Made by a program: the position numbers and the translations under genes
The notes under the pieces: generated by a model
The model's input: the letters and a program-made list of their open reading frames with translations, nothing else
Told to the model about the DNA's origin: nothing
Databases searched by the model: none
Shown: positions 24,570 through 32,303 of the stretch, piece by piece
Layout of the letters: each line of letters opens with the position of its first letter
How positions within the stretch are numbered: the stretch's first letter is position 1
NCBI RefSeq assembly: GCF_900631945.1
Contig: NZ_UZWE01000031.1
Coordinates: 1-64,000 of the forward strand
Direction: 5' to 3'
DNA length: 64,000 nt
Origin: Paracoccus haematequi
Lineage (GTDB): Bacteria; Pseudomonadota; Alphaproteobacteria; Rhodobacterales; Rhodobacteraceae

Positions 24570-25358
24570 ATGACCCTGCGTCCTGTTCTTGTTTTCGCCG
24601 TCGCCTCCCTTGGGCTTGCCGCCCAGGCCGATACCGCCGATGCGGCGACCTTCTATTTCATCCGTCACGCGGAAAGCACCGCCAATACCGGCGAGGCCTC
24701 GACCCCCGAGGAGATGCTGAACCCGCCCCTGACCGACCTGGGCAAGCAGCAGGCGCTGGATCTGGCGCTGACGCTGGCCGATGTCCCGCTGACCCATATC
24801 TATGTCAGCGGCTATCAACGCACCGCTTTGACCATTGCCCCAACCGCGGCGGATAAGGGCCTGACCCCGGTGGCCATGCCCGAGATCGGCGAATGGCAAT
24901 TGAATGGCGCTTTGACCGGCGACCTTTATGCGCAGCTGGCCGAGGTCATGGGCAAATGGGCGGCGGGCGACACCGCCGCCAAGATCGACGGCGCCGAATC
25001 GCTGGACGATCTGAACGCCCGCGTCCTGCCCGGCTATCGCCAGATCATCGAGCGTCACAAGGACAAGGACGGCGTGGTCGCCATCGTCGGCCATGGCGGC
25101 TCCATCGGCTGGACGATGCCCTTCTTCGCCAGCAACGTCCCGGCGGGCTATGGCTTGGGGCATGGGCTGCGCAACACCGCCATCGTGCAGGTGGTGCTGG
25201 ATTCGCAGGGCAACCCGCTGGTCGGCAACTGGGACGGCACGTCCTTCGACGCGGCCGGCCCGCAGCCCGCGCCGGTTCCGCTGCCCGCCTCGGGCGTGCT
25301 GCTGGTCGCGGCCATCGGCGGGCTGGGCGCCGCACGCCGGTTCCGCAAGGCGGCCTGA
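24570..25358 (+). CDS. exported histidine phosphatase-family protein with VPLPA-CTERM tail
   Basis: A 262-residue secreted protein with a signal peptide (about 1-25, ending AAQADTADAA). The histidine-phosphatase motif FYFIRHAESTANTGE is near residue 30, and a second His lies in IVGHGGSIGW near 172. The end, VPLPASGVLLVAAIGGLGAA followed by RRFRKAA, is a VPLPA-CTERM sorting signal: tetrapeptide, hydrophobic helix, Arg-rich tail. Such tails are processed by exosortase-type enzymes in Rhodobacteraceae, usually linked to exopolysaccharide or biofilm. The product is therefore probably an envelope or matrix phosphatase. No exosortase gene is in the window. The start at 24570 directly follows an inverted repeat. 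Confidence 0.82.
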   Translation: MTLRPVLVFAVASLGLAAQADTADAATFYFIRHAESTANTGEASTPEEMLNPPLTDLGKQQALDLALTLADVPLTHIYVSGYQRTALTIAPTAADKGLTPVAMPEIGEWQLNGALTGDLYAQLAEVMGKWAAGDTAAKIDGAESLDDLNARVLPGYRQIIERHKDKDGVVAIVGHGGSIGWTMPFFASNVPAGYGLGHGLRNTAIVQVVLDSQGNPLVGNWDGTSFDAAGPQPAPVPLPASGVLLVAAIGGLGAARRFRKAA

Positions 25359-25402
25359 CCGGCCAGGGCAGCGCCGGGGCCGGTCAGGCCCCGGTCAACC
25401 CG

Positions 25403-26560
25403 TCAGCCGTGCCCGAACAGCCGCTGGTGTTCGGCGATGGCGAAGCGGTCGGTCATGCCCGCCACGTAATCCAGGACGATACGCGCGCATTGCGTCTCGT
25501 CCACCGCGTCGCGCGCGATGCGGGACCAATGGTCGGGCATCTGGCCCGGATCGCGCAGGAACAGCGGGAACAGGTCGTTCAGCATCGCGGTGACATTGCC
25601 GCGTTCGACCACGACCGAGGGCGCGCGATACATGCGCGCGAACAGGAAAGACTTGATCGCCTTGATGTTCTGATACAGCGGCTTGGAAAAGCGGATGATC
25701 GGCCCGTCCATGTCGCGGATGTCTTGCGCCGATTGCGGCTGCAACCCCGCCAAGCGGTTCTGGGCCACGGCGATCACGTCCTCGACCATGACGCCGAAGA
25801 CCCGGCGCAGCGCCTCGTAGCGGCGGCGGGTGGGGTCGAGGCCGGGGTAAAGCCGGTCCACCTCGGCGAAGGCGGGACCGACCACGGGCAGTTCCGCCAG
25901 GTCATCCTCGGTGAACAGTTCGGCGCGCAGTCCGTCATGCAGGTCGTGGTGGTTATAGGCCACGTCGTCGGCCACTGCCGCCACCTGCGCCTCGGCGCTG
26001 GCGTTGGTGTGCAGTTCCAGATCCCATTCGGCGTTCACCTCGGCCAGGGCATAGGGCAGGGGGCCGGTGACGGGACCGTTATGCTTGGCGATACCCTCCA
26101 GAGCCTCCCAGGTCAGGTTCAGCCCGTCGAAATCGGCGTAATGGCGTTCCAGCCGCGTGACGATGCGCAGCGCCTGGGCGTTGTGGTCGAAGCCGCCATA
26201 GGGGGCCATCAGCGCGGCCAGGGCGTCTTCGCCGGTATGGCCGAAGGGCGGGTGGCCCAGATCATGGGCCAGGGCCACGGTCTCGGCCAGGTCGGTGTTC
26301 AGGCCCAGGGCGGCGGCGATGGTGCGGGCGACCTGGGCGACCTCGATCGTGTGGGTCAGGCGGGTGCGGAAATAATCGCCGCGATACGCCTCTCCGTCAT
26401 GTTCGACGAAAACCTGGGTCTTGTGCTTCAGGCGGCGGAAGGCGCTGGAATGGATGATCCGGTCGCGGTCGCGCTGCCAGGGGCTGCGGAAGGTGGACAT
26501 GCGTTCGGGATGCAGCCGCCCGCGGCTGGCATCGGGATGGCAGGCATAGGGGGCGTTCAC
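25403..26560 (-). CDS. deoxyguanosinetriphosphate triphosphohydrolase-like protein
   Basis: This 385-residue HD-domain enzyme of the dGTPase-like type 2 group hydrolyses dNTPs to nucleosides and triphosphate. The metal ligands are visible in FRTRLTHTIEVAQVART (about 67-83) and LAHDLGHPPFGHTGED (about 103-118), with a later His/Asp in ADDVAYNHHDLHDG. The N-terminal SPWQRDRDRIIHSSAFRRLK is the family's conserved opening. The length fits the roughly 380-residue alphaproteobacterial form rather than the 505-residue E. coli Dgt. It stands divergently from erpA, with about 75 bases between them, and the two probably have back-to-back promoters. Confidence 0.92.
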   Translation of the reverse strand: MNAPYACHPDASRGRLHPERMSTFRSPWQRDRDRIIHSSAFRRLKHKTQVFVEHDGEAYRGDYFRTRLTHTIEVAQVARTIAAALGLNTDLAETVALAHDLGHPPFGHTGEDALAALMAPYGGFDHNAQALRIVTRLERHYADFDGLNLTWEALEGIAKHNGPVTGPLPYALAEVNAEWDLELHTNASAEAQVAAVADDVAYNHHDLHDGLRAELFTEDDLAELPVVGPAFAEVDRLYPGLDPTRRRYEALRRVFGVMVEDVIAVAQNRLAGLQPQSAQDIRDMDGPIIRFSKPLYQNIKAIKSFLFARMYRAPSVVVERGNVTAMLNDLFPLFLRDPGQMPDHWSRIARDAVDETQCARIVLDYVAGMTDRFAIAEHQRLFGHG

Positions 26561-26635
26561 AGGGGCAGGGCCTTCCTTGCAACAGGTGCTGTCGAGCCTA
26601 TATCTAGGGCAGGCCTTCGAAAACGGAAACGCCCC

Positions 26636-26959
26636 ATGAACCTGCCTCCGAAAGTCACCGAACGCGCCTTTGCCCGCCTGGCCGAGATCAACGAATCGGG
26701 CGATGCCCGCCCGCTGCGCGTGGCGGTTGCCGGGGGCGGCTGTTCAGGCTTTCAGTACGACATCCGCCTGGACCAGGCCGAGGCCGACGACCTGGTGCTG
26801 GAAGGCGCGGGCCAGCGGGTCGTGGTGGATCCGGTGTCGCTGCCCTATCTCGCGGGGGCCATCATCGACTTCGCCGACGAACTGATCGGGGCGCGATTCG
26901 TCATCGACAATCCCAACGCCTCGTCCAGCTGCGGCTGCGGCACGTCCTTTTCCATCTAG
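26636..26959 (+). CDS. erpA: iron-sulfur cluster insertion protein (HesB/IscA/ErpA family)
   Basis: A 107-residue A-type Fe-S carrier that accepts clusters from the Isc/Suf scaffold and passes them to apoproteins. The three conserved cysteines are present: GGGCSGFQYDI near residue 37 and SSCGCGTSF at the end. The start MNLPPKVTERAFARLAEI fits the family. Assignment to ErpA rather than IscA is by overall similarity and the dGTPase-erpA-xth neighbourhood common in this family of bacteria. Its stop codon lies within CTAG, which also contains the stop of the convergent gene (4-base tail-to-tail overlap). Confidence 0.88.
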   Translation: MNLPPKVTERAFARLAEINESGDARPLRVAVAGGGCSGFQYDIRLDQAEADDLVLEGAGQRVVVDPVSLPYLAGAIIDFADELIGARFVIDNPNASSSCGCGTSFSI

Positions 26960-27525
26960 CCGCAGACGCGGCTGCGGGTATCCAGGTCGTTGTCCAGCCT
27001 GCGGAGGCCGGGCGTCGGAAGCCGGTTGGGATCGTCGCGTTTGTCGTCCAGGTCGATCCGTTCGGTGGTCAGGGTCAGGCCCTGGCACAGATCCAGCGGC
27101 CCGGCGGACACGATCTGCATCTGGCCGCCATTCTCGATCAGGCGGATGATGTGGCCCTGTTTGCGCGCGACGCCCGCGCCGAAGCTCATCGGCCGGTCCA
27201 TCCGGGTCCACTCGGTCAGTGGGCCGAACAGCGCGTCCTCGCCCTGCCATTCGCGGCCATGGGCGAACAGGACCGTCCAGGTTCCCGGCGGCACCAGCAG
27301 CCGGAAGAATTCGCCGCCGTGGATATAGCCCGCCATGACCGGATCGCCGCCGTCCTGCGGGGCCAGGAACACGACGTAATCGCGGCCCGGCATGGTCTTG
27401 ACCACCAGCGGCAGGGTCGCGGGCAGGCCGCTGCGGTTCCACATCAGCCCGGCGCGCGGCCGATCCTCGGCCCAGGCGGGCAGGGCCAGGGCGATCATCA
27501 TCAGCAGGGCGAACACGCGGCGCAT
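26956..27525 (-). CDS. exported protein of unknown function
   Basis: A 189-residue protein with a clear signal peptide (RRVFALLMMIALALPAWAED, cleavage near residue 19). The mature part reads as a small beta-rich domain with VVKTMPGRDYVVFLAPQDG and YIHGGEFFRLLVPPGTWTVL. This recalls periplasmic carboxypeptidase-regulatory-like beta-sandwiches, although no family was recognised. A C-terminal Cys pair (LDLCQG and the last SRVCG) may form a disulfide. The ATG at 27525 is chosen at the signal peptide. An in-frame ATG at 27543 is also possible and neither has a good ribosome site. It diverges from xth with only 62 bases between them. Confidence 0.65.
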   Translation of the reverse strand: MRRVFALLMMIALALPAWAEDRPRAGLMWNRSGLPATLPLVVKTMPGRDYVVFLAPQDGGDPVMAGYIHGGEFFRLLVPPGTWTVLFAHGREWQGEDALFGPLTEWTRMDRPMSFGAGVARKQGHIIRLIENGGQMQIVSAGPLDLCQGLTLTTERIDLDDKRDDPNRLPTPGLRRLDNDLDTRSRVCG

Positions 27526-27587
27526 GGCGCATCGTAACCGCATGACGCTTGGTTGCCAATCGGCGCGCGGGCGGTCATGGTGCCGCC

Positions 27588-28373
27588 ATGAAGATCGCGA
27601 CATTCAACATCAACGGCGTCAAGGCGCGCATCCAGGCGCTGACCGACTGGCTGGCCGCCGCCGGGGCCGACGTGGTGGTCCTGCAGGAAATCAAGTCTGT
27701 GGACGAAGGTTTCCCCCGCGAGCATTTCGAGGATCTGGGCTGGACCGTCGAAACCCACGGGCAAAAGGGCTTCAACGGCGTGGCGATCCTGTCCAGGCTG
27801 CCGCTTGAGGATGTGGCGCGCGGCCTGCCCGGCGACGAGGCCGACGAACAGGCCCGCTATATCGAGGCGACGGTGATCGATTCTATCCCGGTCCGCATCG
27901 CCGGGCTGTATCTGCCGAACGGCAATCCCGCGCCGGGGCCGAAATACGACTACAAGCTGGCTTGGATGGAGCGGCTGCGCCTGCGTGGCGCCGAGTTGCT
28001 GGCCAGCGAGATGCCGGTGGTGATGCTGGGCGATTTCAACATCATCCCCGAACCCCGCGACGCGGCCCGGCCGCAGGCCTGGGTCGATGACGCGCTGTTC
28101 CTGCCGGAAAGCCGTGCGGCATTCCGGCGGATCCTCCATCAGGGCTGGACGGATGCGGTGCGGATCCGCGACCCCTGGGCCACGCGCGGGCCGTTCACCT
28201 TCTGGGATTACCAGGCGGGCGCCTGGTCGCGCGACGACGGCATCCGCATCGACCACCTGCTGCTGTCCCCGCAGGCCGCCGACCTGCTGATCGAGACCGG
28301 CATCGACAAGGAAGCCCGCGCGGGTGAAAAGCCCAGCGATCACGTTCCCGTCTGGGTCAGGCTGGCCGCCTGA
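27588..28373 (+). CDS. xth: exodeoxyribonuclease III
   Basis: A 261-residue AP endonuclease/3'-5' exonuclease for base-excision repair. The EEP-fold motifs are all present: KIATFNINGVKARIQAL at the N-terminus, metal-binding Glu in VVLQEIKSVDE (about 34), LYLPNGN and YKLAW (about 108-125), VVMLGDFNIIPEPRD (about 147) and the catalytic Asp-His in the final KPSDHVPVWV. The length matches the XthA group. The ATG at 27588 is the family start. The end lies 2 bases from the stop of the convergent cation transporter gene. Confidence 0.95.
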   Translation: MKIATFNINGVKARIQALTDWLAAAGADVVVLQEIKSVDEGFPREHFEDLGWTVETHGQKGFNGVAILSRLPLEDVARGLPGDEADEQARYIEATVIDSIPVRIAGLYLPNGNPAPGPKYDYKLAWMERLRLRGAELLASEMPVVMLGDFNIIPEPRDAARPQAWVDDALFLPESRAAFRRILHQGWTDAVRIRDPWATRGPFTFWDYQAGAWSRDDGIRIDHLLLSPQAADLLIETGIDKEARAGEKPSDHVPVWVRLAA

Positions 28374-28375
28374 GC

Positions 28376-29263
28376 CTAGATCACCAGCACGCCCGAATGC
28401 TTGGCCTTGTGTTCGGGTTCGACATGGATGGTGATCTGGGCGTCGTCCAGTTTCCGCTTCAGCGCGGCCTCGATCCGGTCGCAGATGGCATGGGCCTGGG
28501 CGACCGGCGTGTCTCCGTCCACCACCAGGTGAAAGTCGATGAAGGTCATGCTGCCCGCGTGGCGGGTGCGCAGGTCATGCGCCTCGATCGCGCCGGCGGC
28601 ATGGTCCGAGATCGTGGCCCTGATGTCGCGCAGCATGTCGTCGGACACCGCCTCGTCCATCAGCCCGCCCAGCGAGGCGGTCATGACTTTCCATCCCGAC
28701 CACAGGATATTGACCGCCACCCCCGCCGCCAGGATCGGATCCAGGATCGCATGTCCGGTGGCGGCGGCCAGGGCCACCCCCAGGATCACCCCGGCCGAGG
28801 TCACGACATCCGACAGCAGATGCCGCCCATCGGCCACAAGCGCGGGCGATTTCAGGCGCTGCCCCTGGCGGATCAGAACGCCGCACCAAACGGCGTTGAC
28901 GATCCCCGCCAAGGCGTTGATCGCCAGTCCCAGAACCGGGGCGTCCAGCGGGCGGGGGTTGCGGATGCCGTGATAGGCTTCCTGGAGGATCAGCATCGCG
29001 GCGACGATGATCATCACGCCTTCCAGAACGGCCGACAGGAATTCCGCCTTGTGGTGGCCATAAGGATGGCCAGGATCGGCGGGCCGCTGGGCGATGCGGA
29101 TGGCGATCAGCGCGGCCAAGGCGGTCGCGACGTTGACGGTGCTTTCCAAGGCGTCCGACAGCAGCGCCACCGATCCGGTCAGCCACCAGGCCAGGGTCTT
29201 CAGCCCCAGGACCACGATCCCGATTGCGATGCTGCCCCTGGCGATTCTGATGGTGCGGTTCAT
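28376..29263 (-). CDS. cation diffusion facilitator family transporter
   Basis: This 295-residue membrane protein has about six transmembrane helices and a cytoplasmic C-terminal ferredoxin-like domain (about 210-290). It exchanges a divalent metal such as Zn, Fe or Mn for protons. The second-helix metal site reads LLSDALESTVN and the fifth-helix site DGRHLLSDVVT (HxxxD). HPYGHHKAEFLSAVLEG, the conserved loop after helix 2, is present. The DALES variant differs from the DxxxD of zinc/iron FieF, so the substrate metal is not certain. The ATG at 29263 with GAAGGAC upstream is preferred over in-frame starts further out. Confidence 0.9.
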   Translation of the reverse strand: MNRTIRIARGSIAIGIVVLGLKTLAWWLTGSVALLSDALESTVNVATALAALIAIRIAQRPADPGHPYGHHKAEFLSAVLEGVMIIVAAMLILQEAYHGIRNPRPLDAPVLGLAINALAGIVNAVWCGVLIRQGQRLKSPALVADGRHLLSDVVTSAGVILGVALAAATGHAILDPILAAGVAVNILWSGWKVMTASLGGLMDEAVSDDMLRDIRATISDHAAGAIEAHDLRTRHAGSMTFIDFHLVVDGDTPVAQAHAICDRIEAALKRKLDDAQITIHVEPEHKAKHSGVLVI

Positions 29264-29378
29264 CGCGACGGTCCTTCGTGTCATCCCCCCGTCGGGCGGC
29301 ATCTGACAGAACCCGGCGCCAGTTGCAACTGGAAAGGGGTGCTGGACGGCGCGGGCCGGTTTGACTAGCCATGGCGGA

Positions 29379-29705
29379 ATGCAGCCATTCGCGCTTTACC
29401 TCGCCGCCGCCCTGTCCGAGATCGCCGGTTGCTTCGCCTTCTGGGCCTGGCTGCGGCTGAACAGGTCGCCCTGGTGGCTGGTCCCCGGCATGGCATCGCT
29501 GGCGCTGTTCGCCTGGCTTCTGACGCTCAGCCCGGCGGATCACGCGGGCAGGGCCTATGCCGTCTATGGCGGGGTCTACATCACCGCCTCGGTTCTGTGG
29601 ATGTGGCTGGCCGAGGGGCGCAGGCCGGATCAATGGGACGTGACCGGCACTGCGATCTGCCTGGCGGGCGCGGCGCTGATCCTGTGGGGACCGCGCGCCG
29701 CCTGA
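29379..29705 (+). CDS. YnfA family (UPF0060) small membrane protein
   Basis: A 108-residue protein with four transmembrane helices, exactly the usual YnfA length. Typical blocks are [20 protein letters not shown] at the N-terminus, [20 protein letters not shown] in the third helix and [20 protein letters not shown] at the end. YnfA proteins resemble small multidrug-resistance transporters and may form antiparallel dimers. Efflux activity has been reported for some members but the native substrate is unknown. The ATG at 29379 is taken rather than an in-frame TTG at 29361. The gene converges with the acidic CsbD-like gene, with 3 bases between stops. Confidence 0.9.
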   Translation: MQPFALYLAAALSEIAGCFAFWAWLRLNRSPWWLVPGMASLALFAWLLTLSPADHAGRAYAVYGGVYITASVLWMWLAEGRRPDQWDVTGTAICLAGAALILWGPRAA

Positions 29706-29708
29706 CGG

Positions 29709-30050
29709 TCAGTCGTCGCCGTCGTCGGGATATTCGTCGTCATCGCCGAAACGGGCGTCGTCGGCGAATTCATCCTCGCCCTCGCCCACATACTTGGCGC
29801 TGAGCGCGATGGAGTGGTTGTCATGGGTGGGGTCCATCACCACGTCGGACGGGATTTCCCCGGCCAGCCATTCGCGCAGTTCCTCGCGGATTTCGGATGG
29901 CTCCTGCCCGGTTGCCTCGGCCAGATAGGCCACGAAGGCGCGCTGATCGCCGTCGATCTCGTCCAGGTCGGATTCGTCGACCTCGGGCCATTTCTCGACG
30001 ATGGCCTCATAGAAGGCGGCCCAGTTCTGCTGCACATGCTGCCATTTCAT
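29709..30050 (-). CDS. acidic CsbD-like protein
   Basis: A 113-residue soluble protein. Its first 50 residues (MKWQHVQQNWAAFYEAIVEK, then WPEVDESDLDEIDGD) follow the CsbD general-stress pattern of W-x-G-x-W...W-x-x-L-T-D-D-D-L-D-x-I. The C-terminal third is extremely acidic (GEGEDEFADDARFGDDDEYP). The middle contains EEIREELREWLAGEIP. The start overlaps the stop of the entericidin gene by one base (TGATG), so translation is coupled. CsbD proteins are stress-induced but biochemically undefined. The acidic tail is unusual for the family. Confidence 0.65.
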   Translation of the reverse strand: MKWQHVQQNWAAFYEAIVEKWPEVDESDLDEIDGDQRAFVAYLAEATGQEPSEIREELREWLAGEIPSDVVMDPTHDNHSIALSAKYVGEGEDEFADDARFGDDDEYPDDGDD

Positions 30051-30178
30051 CAGTATCCGCCTCCCATCGAGGACTGCGCCCAGTTGGCGACCCCGGTTAT
30101 GTCTTCGCCCACGCCCGCGACCGTGTTGCACCCGGCCAGCATCGCGCAGGCCAGAAGCGCGCCTATCACTGCTCTCAT
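30050..30178 (-). CDS. entericidin A/B family lipoprotein
   Basis: A 42-residue lipoprotein: signal sequence MRAVIGALLACAMLAGC with lipobox LAGC, then NTVAGVGEDITGVANWAQ and a Gly-rich end. The N-T-x-x-G-x-G-x-D-I pattern after the lipobox is the hallmark of entericidins, small membrane lipoproteins induced in stationary phase or by osmotic stress in E. coli. A strong AGGAGGCAGAGAA ribosome site precedes it. Its start overlaps the stop of the upstream binding-protein gene (ATGA) and its stop overlaps the next start. It is the centre of a three-gene coupled unit. Confidence 0.88.
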   Translation of the reverse strand: MRAVIGALLACAMLAGCNTVAGVGEDITGVANWAQSSMGGGY

Positions 30179-32037
30179 TTCTCTGCCTCCTGCCACCACA
30201 GCTCGGGCATGAAGCCCGGCCAATCTCCGTAAAGCGGCGTTGTCCCGGCAGGATACCGCAGGTCCGCGGCATGGGCCAGCCGCGAGACCGGCGAGAACCC
30301 GGCCGGTATCACGTAACGTCCCGCCGTCAGGATTCGATCCAGCGCCTGGACGGCGGCAGTGAAGTCGGCATCCGTCCGCGACGCGACCATCGCGGCGATC
30401 ACGGATTCGGCCGCAGGGCTTTTCATGCCCATCCAGTTGCGGCTGCCCGGCTGGTCGGCGGCGGCGGATCCCCAGTACAGCATCTGTTCGTTGCCGGGCG
30501 ACAGCGACAGCGCGCGTTCGTACCAGGTCATGTCGAACTGGAATTCGTTGGTGCGCTGCACGAACTGCGCCGAATCCAGCAAGGTGATGCGCGCCTGCAT
30601 CCCCAGGTTCCGCAGCGCCTGGACATAGATGTCGGCGATCTGCTGGGTTTCGGACGCCGTGCGCATCGCGGTGCCCGACTGGTTCAGCAGGATCTCGAAC
30701 GCGAAGGGGCGGCCCTGGGCGTCGCGCAGGACGCCGTCCTGAACGGTCCAGCCGGCATCGGACAACAGCGCGATGGCCCGGCGCAAGCCCGCCCGGTCAA
30801 GGGCGCGGTCCGATCCTTCGGGCAGGGCATAGCCTTCGAGTGTGCCAGGCGGCAGGTCGGCGGCAAAGGGCGCCAGCAGGTCGGCCACGCGGCCCGTGGC
30901 GGGGCCGGGCTGCATCGCCAAGCGGGAATTGGCGAAATAAGAGGTGATGCGCCGATCCTTGCCGCCGTTCAGCGTGTCGTTGATGAAGCGGAAGTTGAAC
31001 GCCTCGATCATCGCCTGCCGGACGCGCCAGTCGGCGAACAGCGGATTGCGGGTGTTCATCACCAGACCCATGATCCCCGAGGGACGCCCGTTCGGGATTT
31101 CCGCCTTGACCGCATCGCCGCGCGCGATCAGCGGAAAGTGATAGTCGCGGTCCCATTTCAGCGCCGACAGTTCTCTCCAGACGGTGACCTCGCCTGCCTT
31201 GAACGCCTCGAACATGGCGTTCGCATCGCCGAAATAGTCATAGCGGATCACGTCCAGGTTGTTGCGCCCGCGATTGACCGCCAGATCCTTGCCCCAGTAA
31301 TCGGGGTTGCGCCGGAAGGTGATCATGCGACCCGGATCGACCCGATCCACCACATAGGGGCCGGACCCGATCGGCGCCTCCAACCCCGATGCGGCGAAAT
31401 CCTTCCCCTCCCACTGGGCTTTCTTCAGGACCGGGCGCAGGCCCATCAGCATCGCCAGTTCGCGGTCGTTCTCGGCGAAGGTGAAGCGAAGGCTGCGGTC
31501 GCCAGTCTGCTCCATCTTCGCGACTTTGGACCAGGCGCCGTGATAGCGGGGGTGGCCCTGCGTTCCCAAAGTCTCGTAAGACCACATCACATCGGCAACG
31601 GTGACCGGCGAGCCGTCCGAGAACCGCGCCTCGGGGCGCAGCGTGAATTCGACCCAGGACCGATCCGGCGCGACCTCGACCGACTGCGCCAGAAGGCCGT
31701 AAAGGGTAAACGGCTCGTCCAGGGTGCGATACATCAGGGTTTCGGTCACATGCACACCGATTGCCCATGCAGCATTGCCCTTGAGCACCCAGGGCTTGAG
31801 CGAGTCGAAGCCTCCCGGTTCGGCGAGGCGAATCATCCCCCCCTGGGGCGCGTCGGGGTTGACATAGGGAAGGGCCGAAAATCCCTTCGGCAGAGCGGGT
31901 TCGCCATACATCGCAAGCCCGTGGAGAGGCTCGGCGCGGCTTGCCAGCGACATTGATGCAACACCCAGAAAAGCCCCGGAAATCAGGCACAAGGCGCGCA
32001 TAAGCACGGATTTGTTAAGGTTTCTTAAGATTCGCAT
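30175..32037 (-). CDS. ABC transporter substrate-binding protein, oligopeptide type (YejA-like)
   Basis: A 620-residue periplasmic SBP_bac_5 protein with a signal peptide (LCLISGAFLGVASMSLASRA, about 15-35). The mature start with GMIRLAEPGGFDSLKPWVLK and the block ARFSDGSPVTVADVMWSYET are typical of YejA-like peptide/microcin C-binding proteins. No permease or ATPase gene is adjacent, so it either uses a transporter encoded elsewhere or acts as a sensor or chaperone. The ATG at 32037 is used. ATG 32001 (MRALCLISG) would give a more compact signal peptide and cannot be excluded. Translation is coupled to the entericidin gene. Confidence 0.85.
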   Translation of the reverse strand: MRILRNLNKSVLMRALCLISGAFLGVASMSLASRAEPLHGLAMYGEPALPKGFSALPYVNPDAPQGGMIRLAEPGGFDSLKPWVLKGNAAWAIGVHVTETLMYRTLDEPFTLYGLLAQSVEVAPDRSWVEFTLRPEARFSDGSPVTVADVMWSYETLGTQGHPRYHGAWSKVAKMEQTGDRSLRFTFAENDRELAMLMGLRPVLKKAQWEGKDFAASGLEAPIGSGPYVVDRVDPGRMITFRRNPDYWGKDLAVNRGRNNLDVIRYDYFGDANAMFEAFKAGEVTVWRELSALKWDRDYHFPLIARGDAVKAEIPNGRPSGIMGLVMNTRNPLFADWRVRQAMIEAFNFRFINDTLNGGKDRRITSYFANSRLAMQPGPATGRVADLLAPFAADLPPGTLEGYALPEGSDRALDRAGLRRAIALLSDAGWTVQDGVLRDAQGRPFAFEILLNQSGTAMRTASETQQIADIYVQALRNLGMQARITLLDSAQFVQRTNEFQFDMTWYERALSLSPGNEQMLYWGSAAADQPGSRNWMGMKSPAAESVIAAMVASRTDADFTAAVQALDRILTAGRYVIPAGFSPVSRLAHAADLRYPAGTTPLYGDWPGFMPELWWQEAEK

Positions 32038-32121
32038 CGCCCGACTGCCCGCTTTTCTTGTTTTCGATACAAATTCAACAAACTCGGGCGGGGATCGTCA
32101 ATGGCGGGGCAAACTTCTTCG

Positions 32122-32150
32122 TTGGACTCTGACATGCGTTGGCGTATAAA
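32122..32150 (+). promoter_or_regulatory. sigma70-type promoter of an orphan transcript
   Basis: TTGGAC at 32122-32127 and TATAAA at 32145-32150 are separated by exactly 17 bases. This is the best consensus-like promoter I found in the window. The predicted start is near 32157. It points toward the terminator at 32203-32231 and the hydroxybutyrate dehydrogenase gene at 32304. Confidence 0.65.
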
Positions 32151-32156
32151 TGGCTT

Positions 32157-32231
32157 ACTGCTCGATAGGTTTCTTGCCTGTATGAAACCTGCCTCATGAC
32201 TTGCGCCCGCCTTGTGCGGGCGCTTTTTTTT
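32157..32231 (+). ncRNA. candidate small RNA (or attenuated leader) of about 75 nt
   Basis: The predicted RNA begins near 32157 and ends in the T-run of a strong terminator. It holds a first hairpin, AGGTTTC (32167-32173) with GAAACCT (32184-32190) and a 10-base loop TTGCCTGTAT. A 12-base single-stranded linker, GCCTCATGACTT, follows, and then the terminator hairpin. It contains no credible reading frame. Size and layout fit trans-acting sRNAs. Because bdhA starts 73 bases beyond the terminator on the same strand, the element could instead be a transcription attenuator controlling bdhA. I do not recognise a known RNA family. Confidence 0.5.
32203..32231 (+). terminator. strong Rho-independent terminator with no coding gene upstream
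   Basis: Stem GCGCCCGC/GCGGGCGC with loop CTTGT is followed by eight T residues (32224-32231). The nearest upstream plus-strand gene ends at 29705, more than 2 kb away and across oppositely oriented genes. The terminator must therefore serve a transcript started locally. Confidence 0.9.
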
Positions 32232-32303
32232 CCTCATGCTGCACCCGCAAACGGCTTGGCACGCCTTGTCAGGCCCTTGAAGCGGTCAGTGAGGAGGGGC
32301 GCG

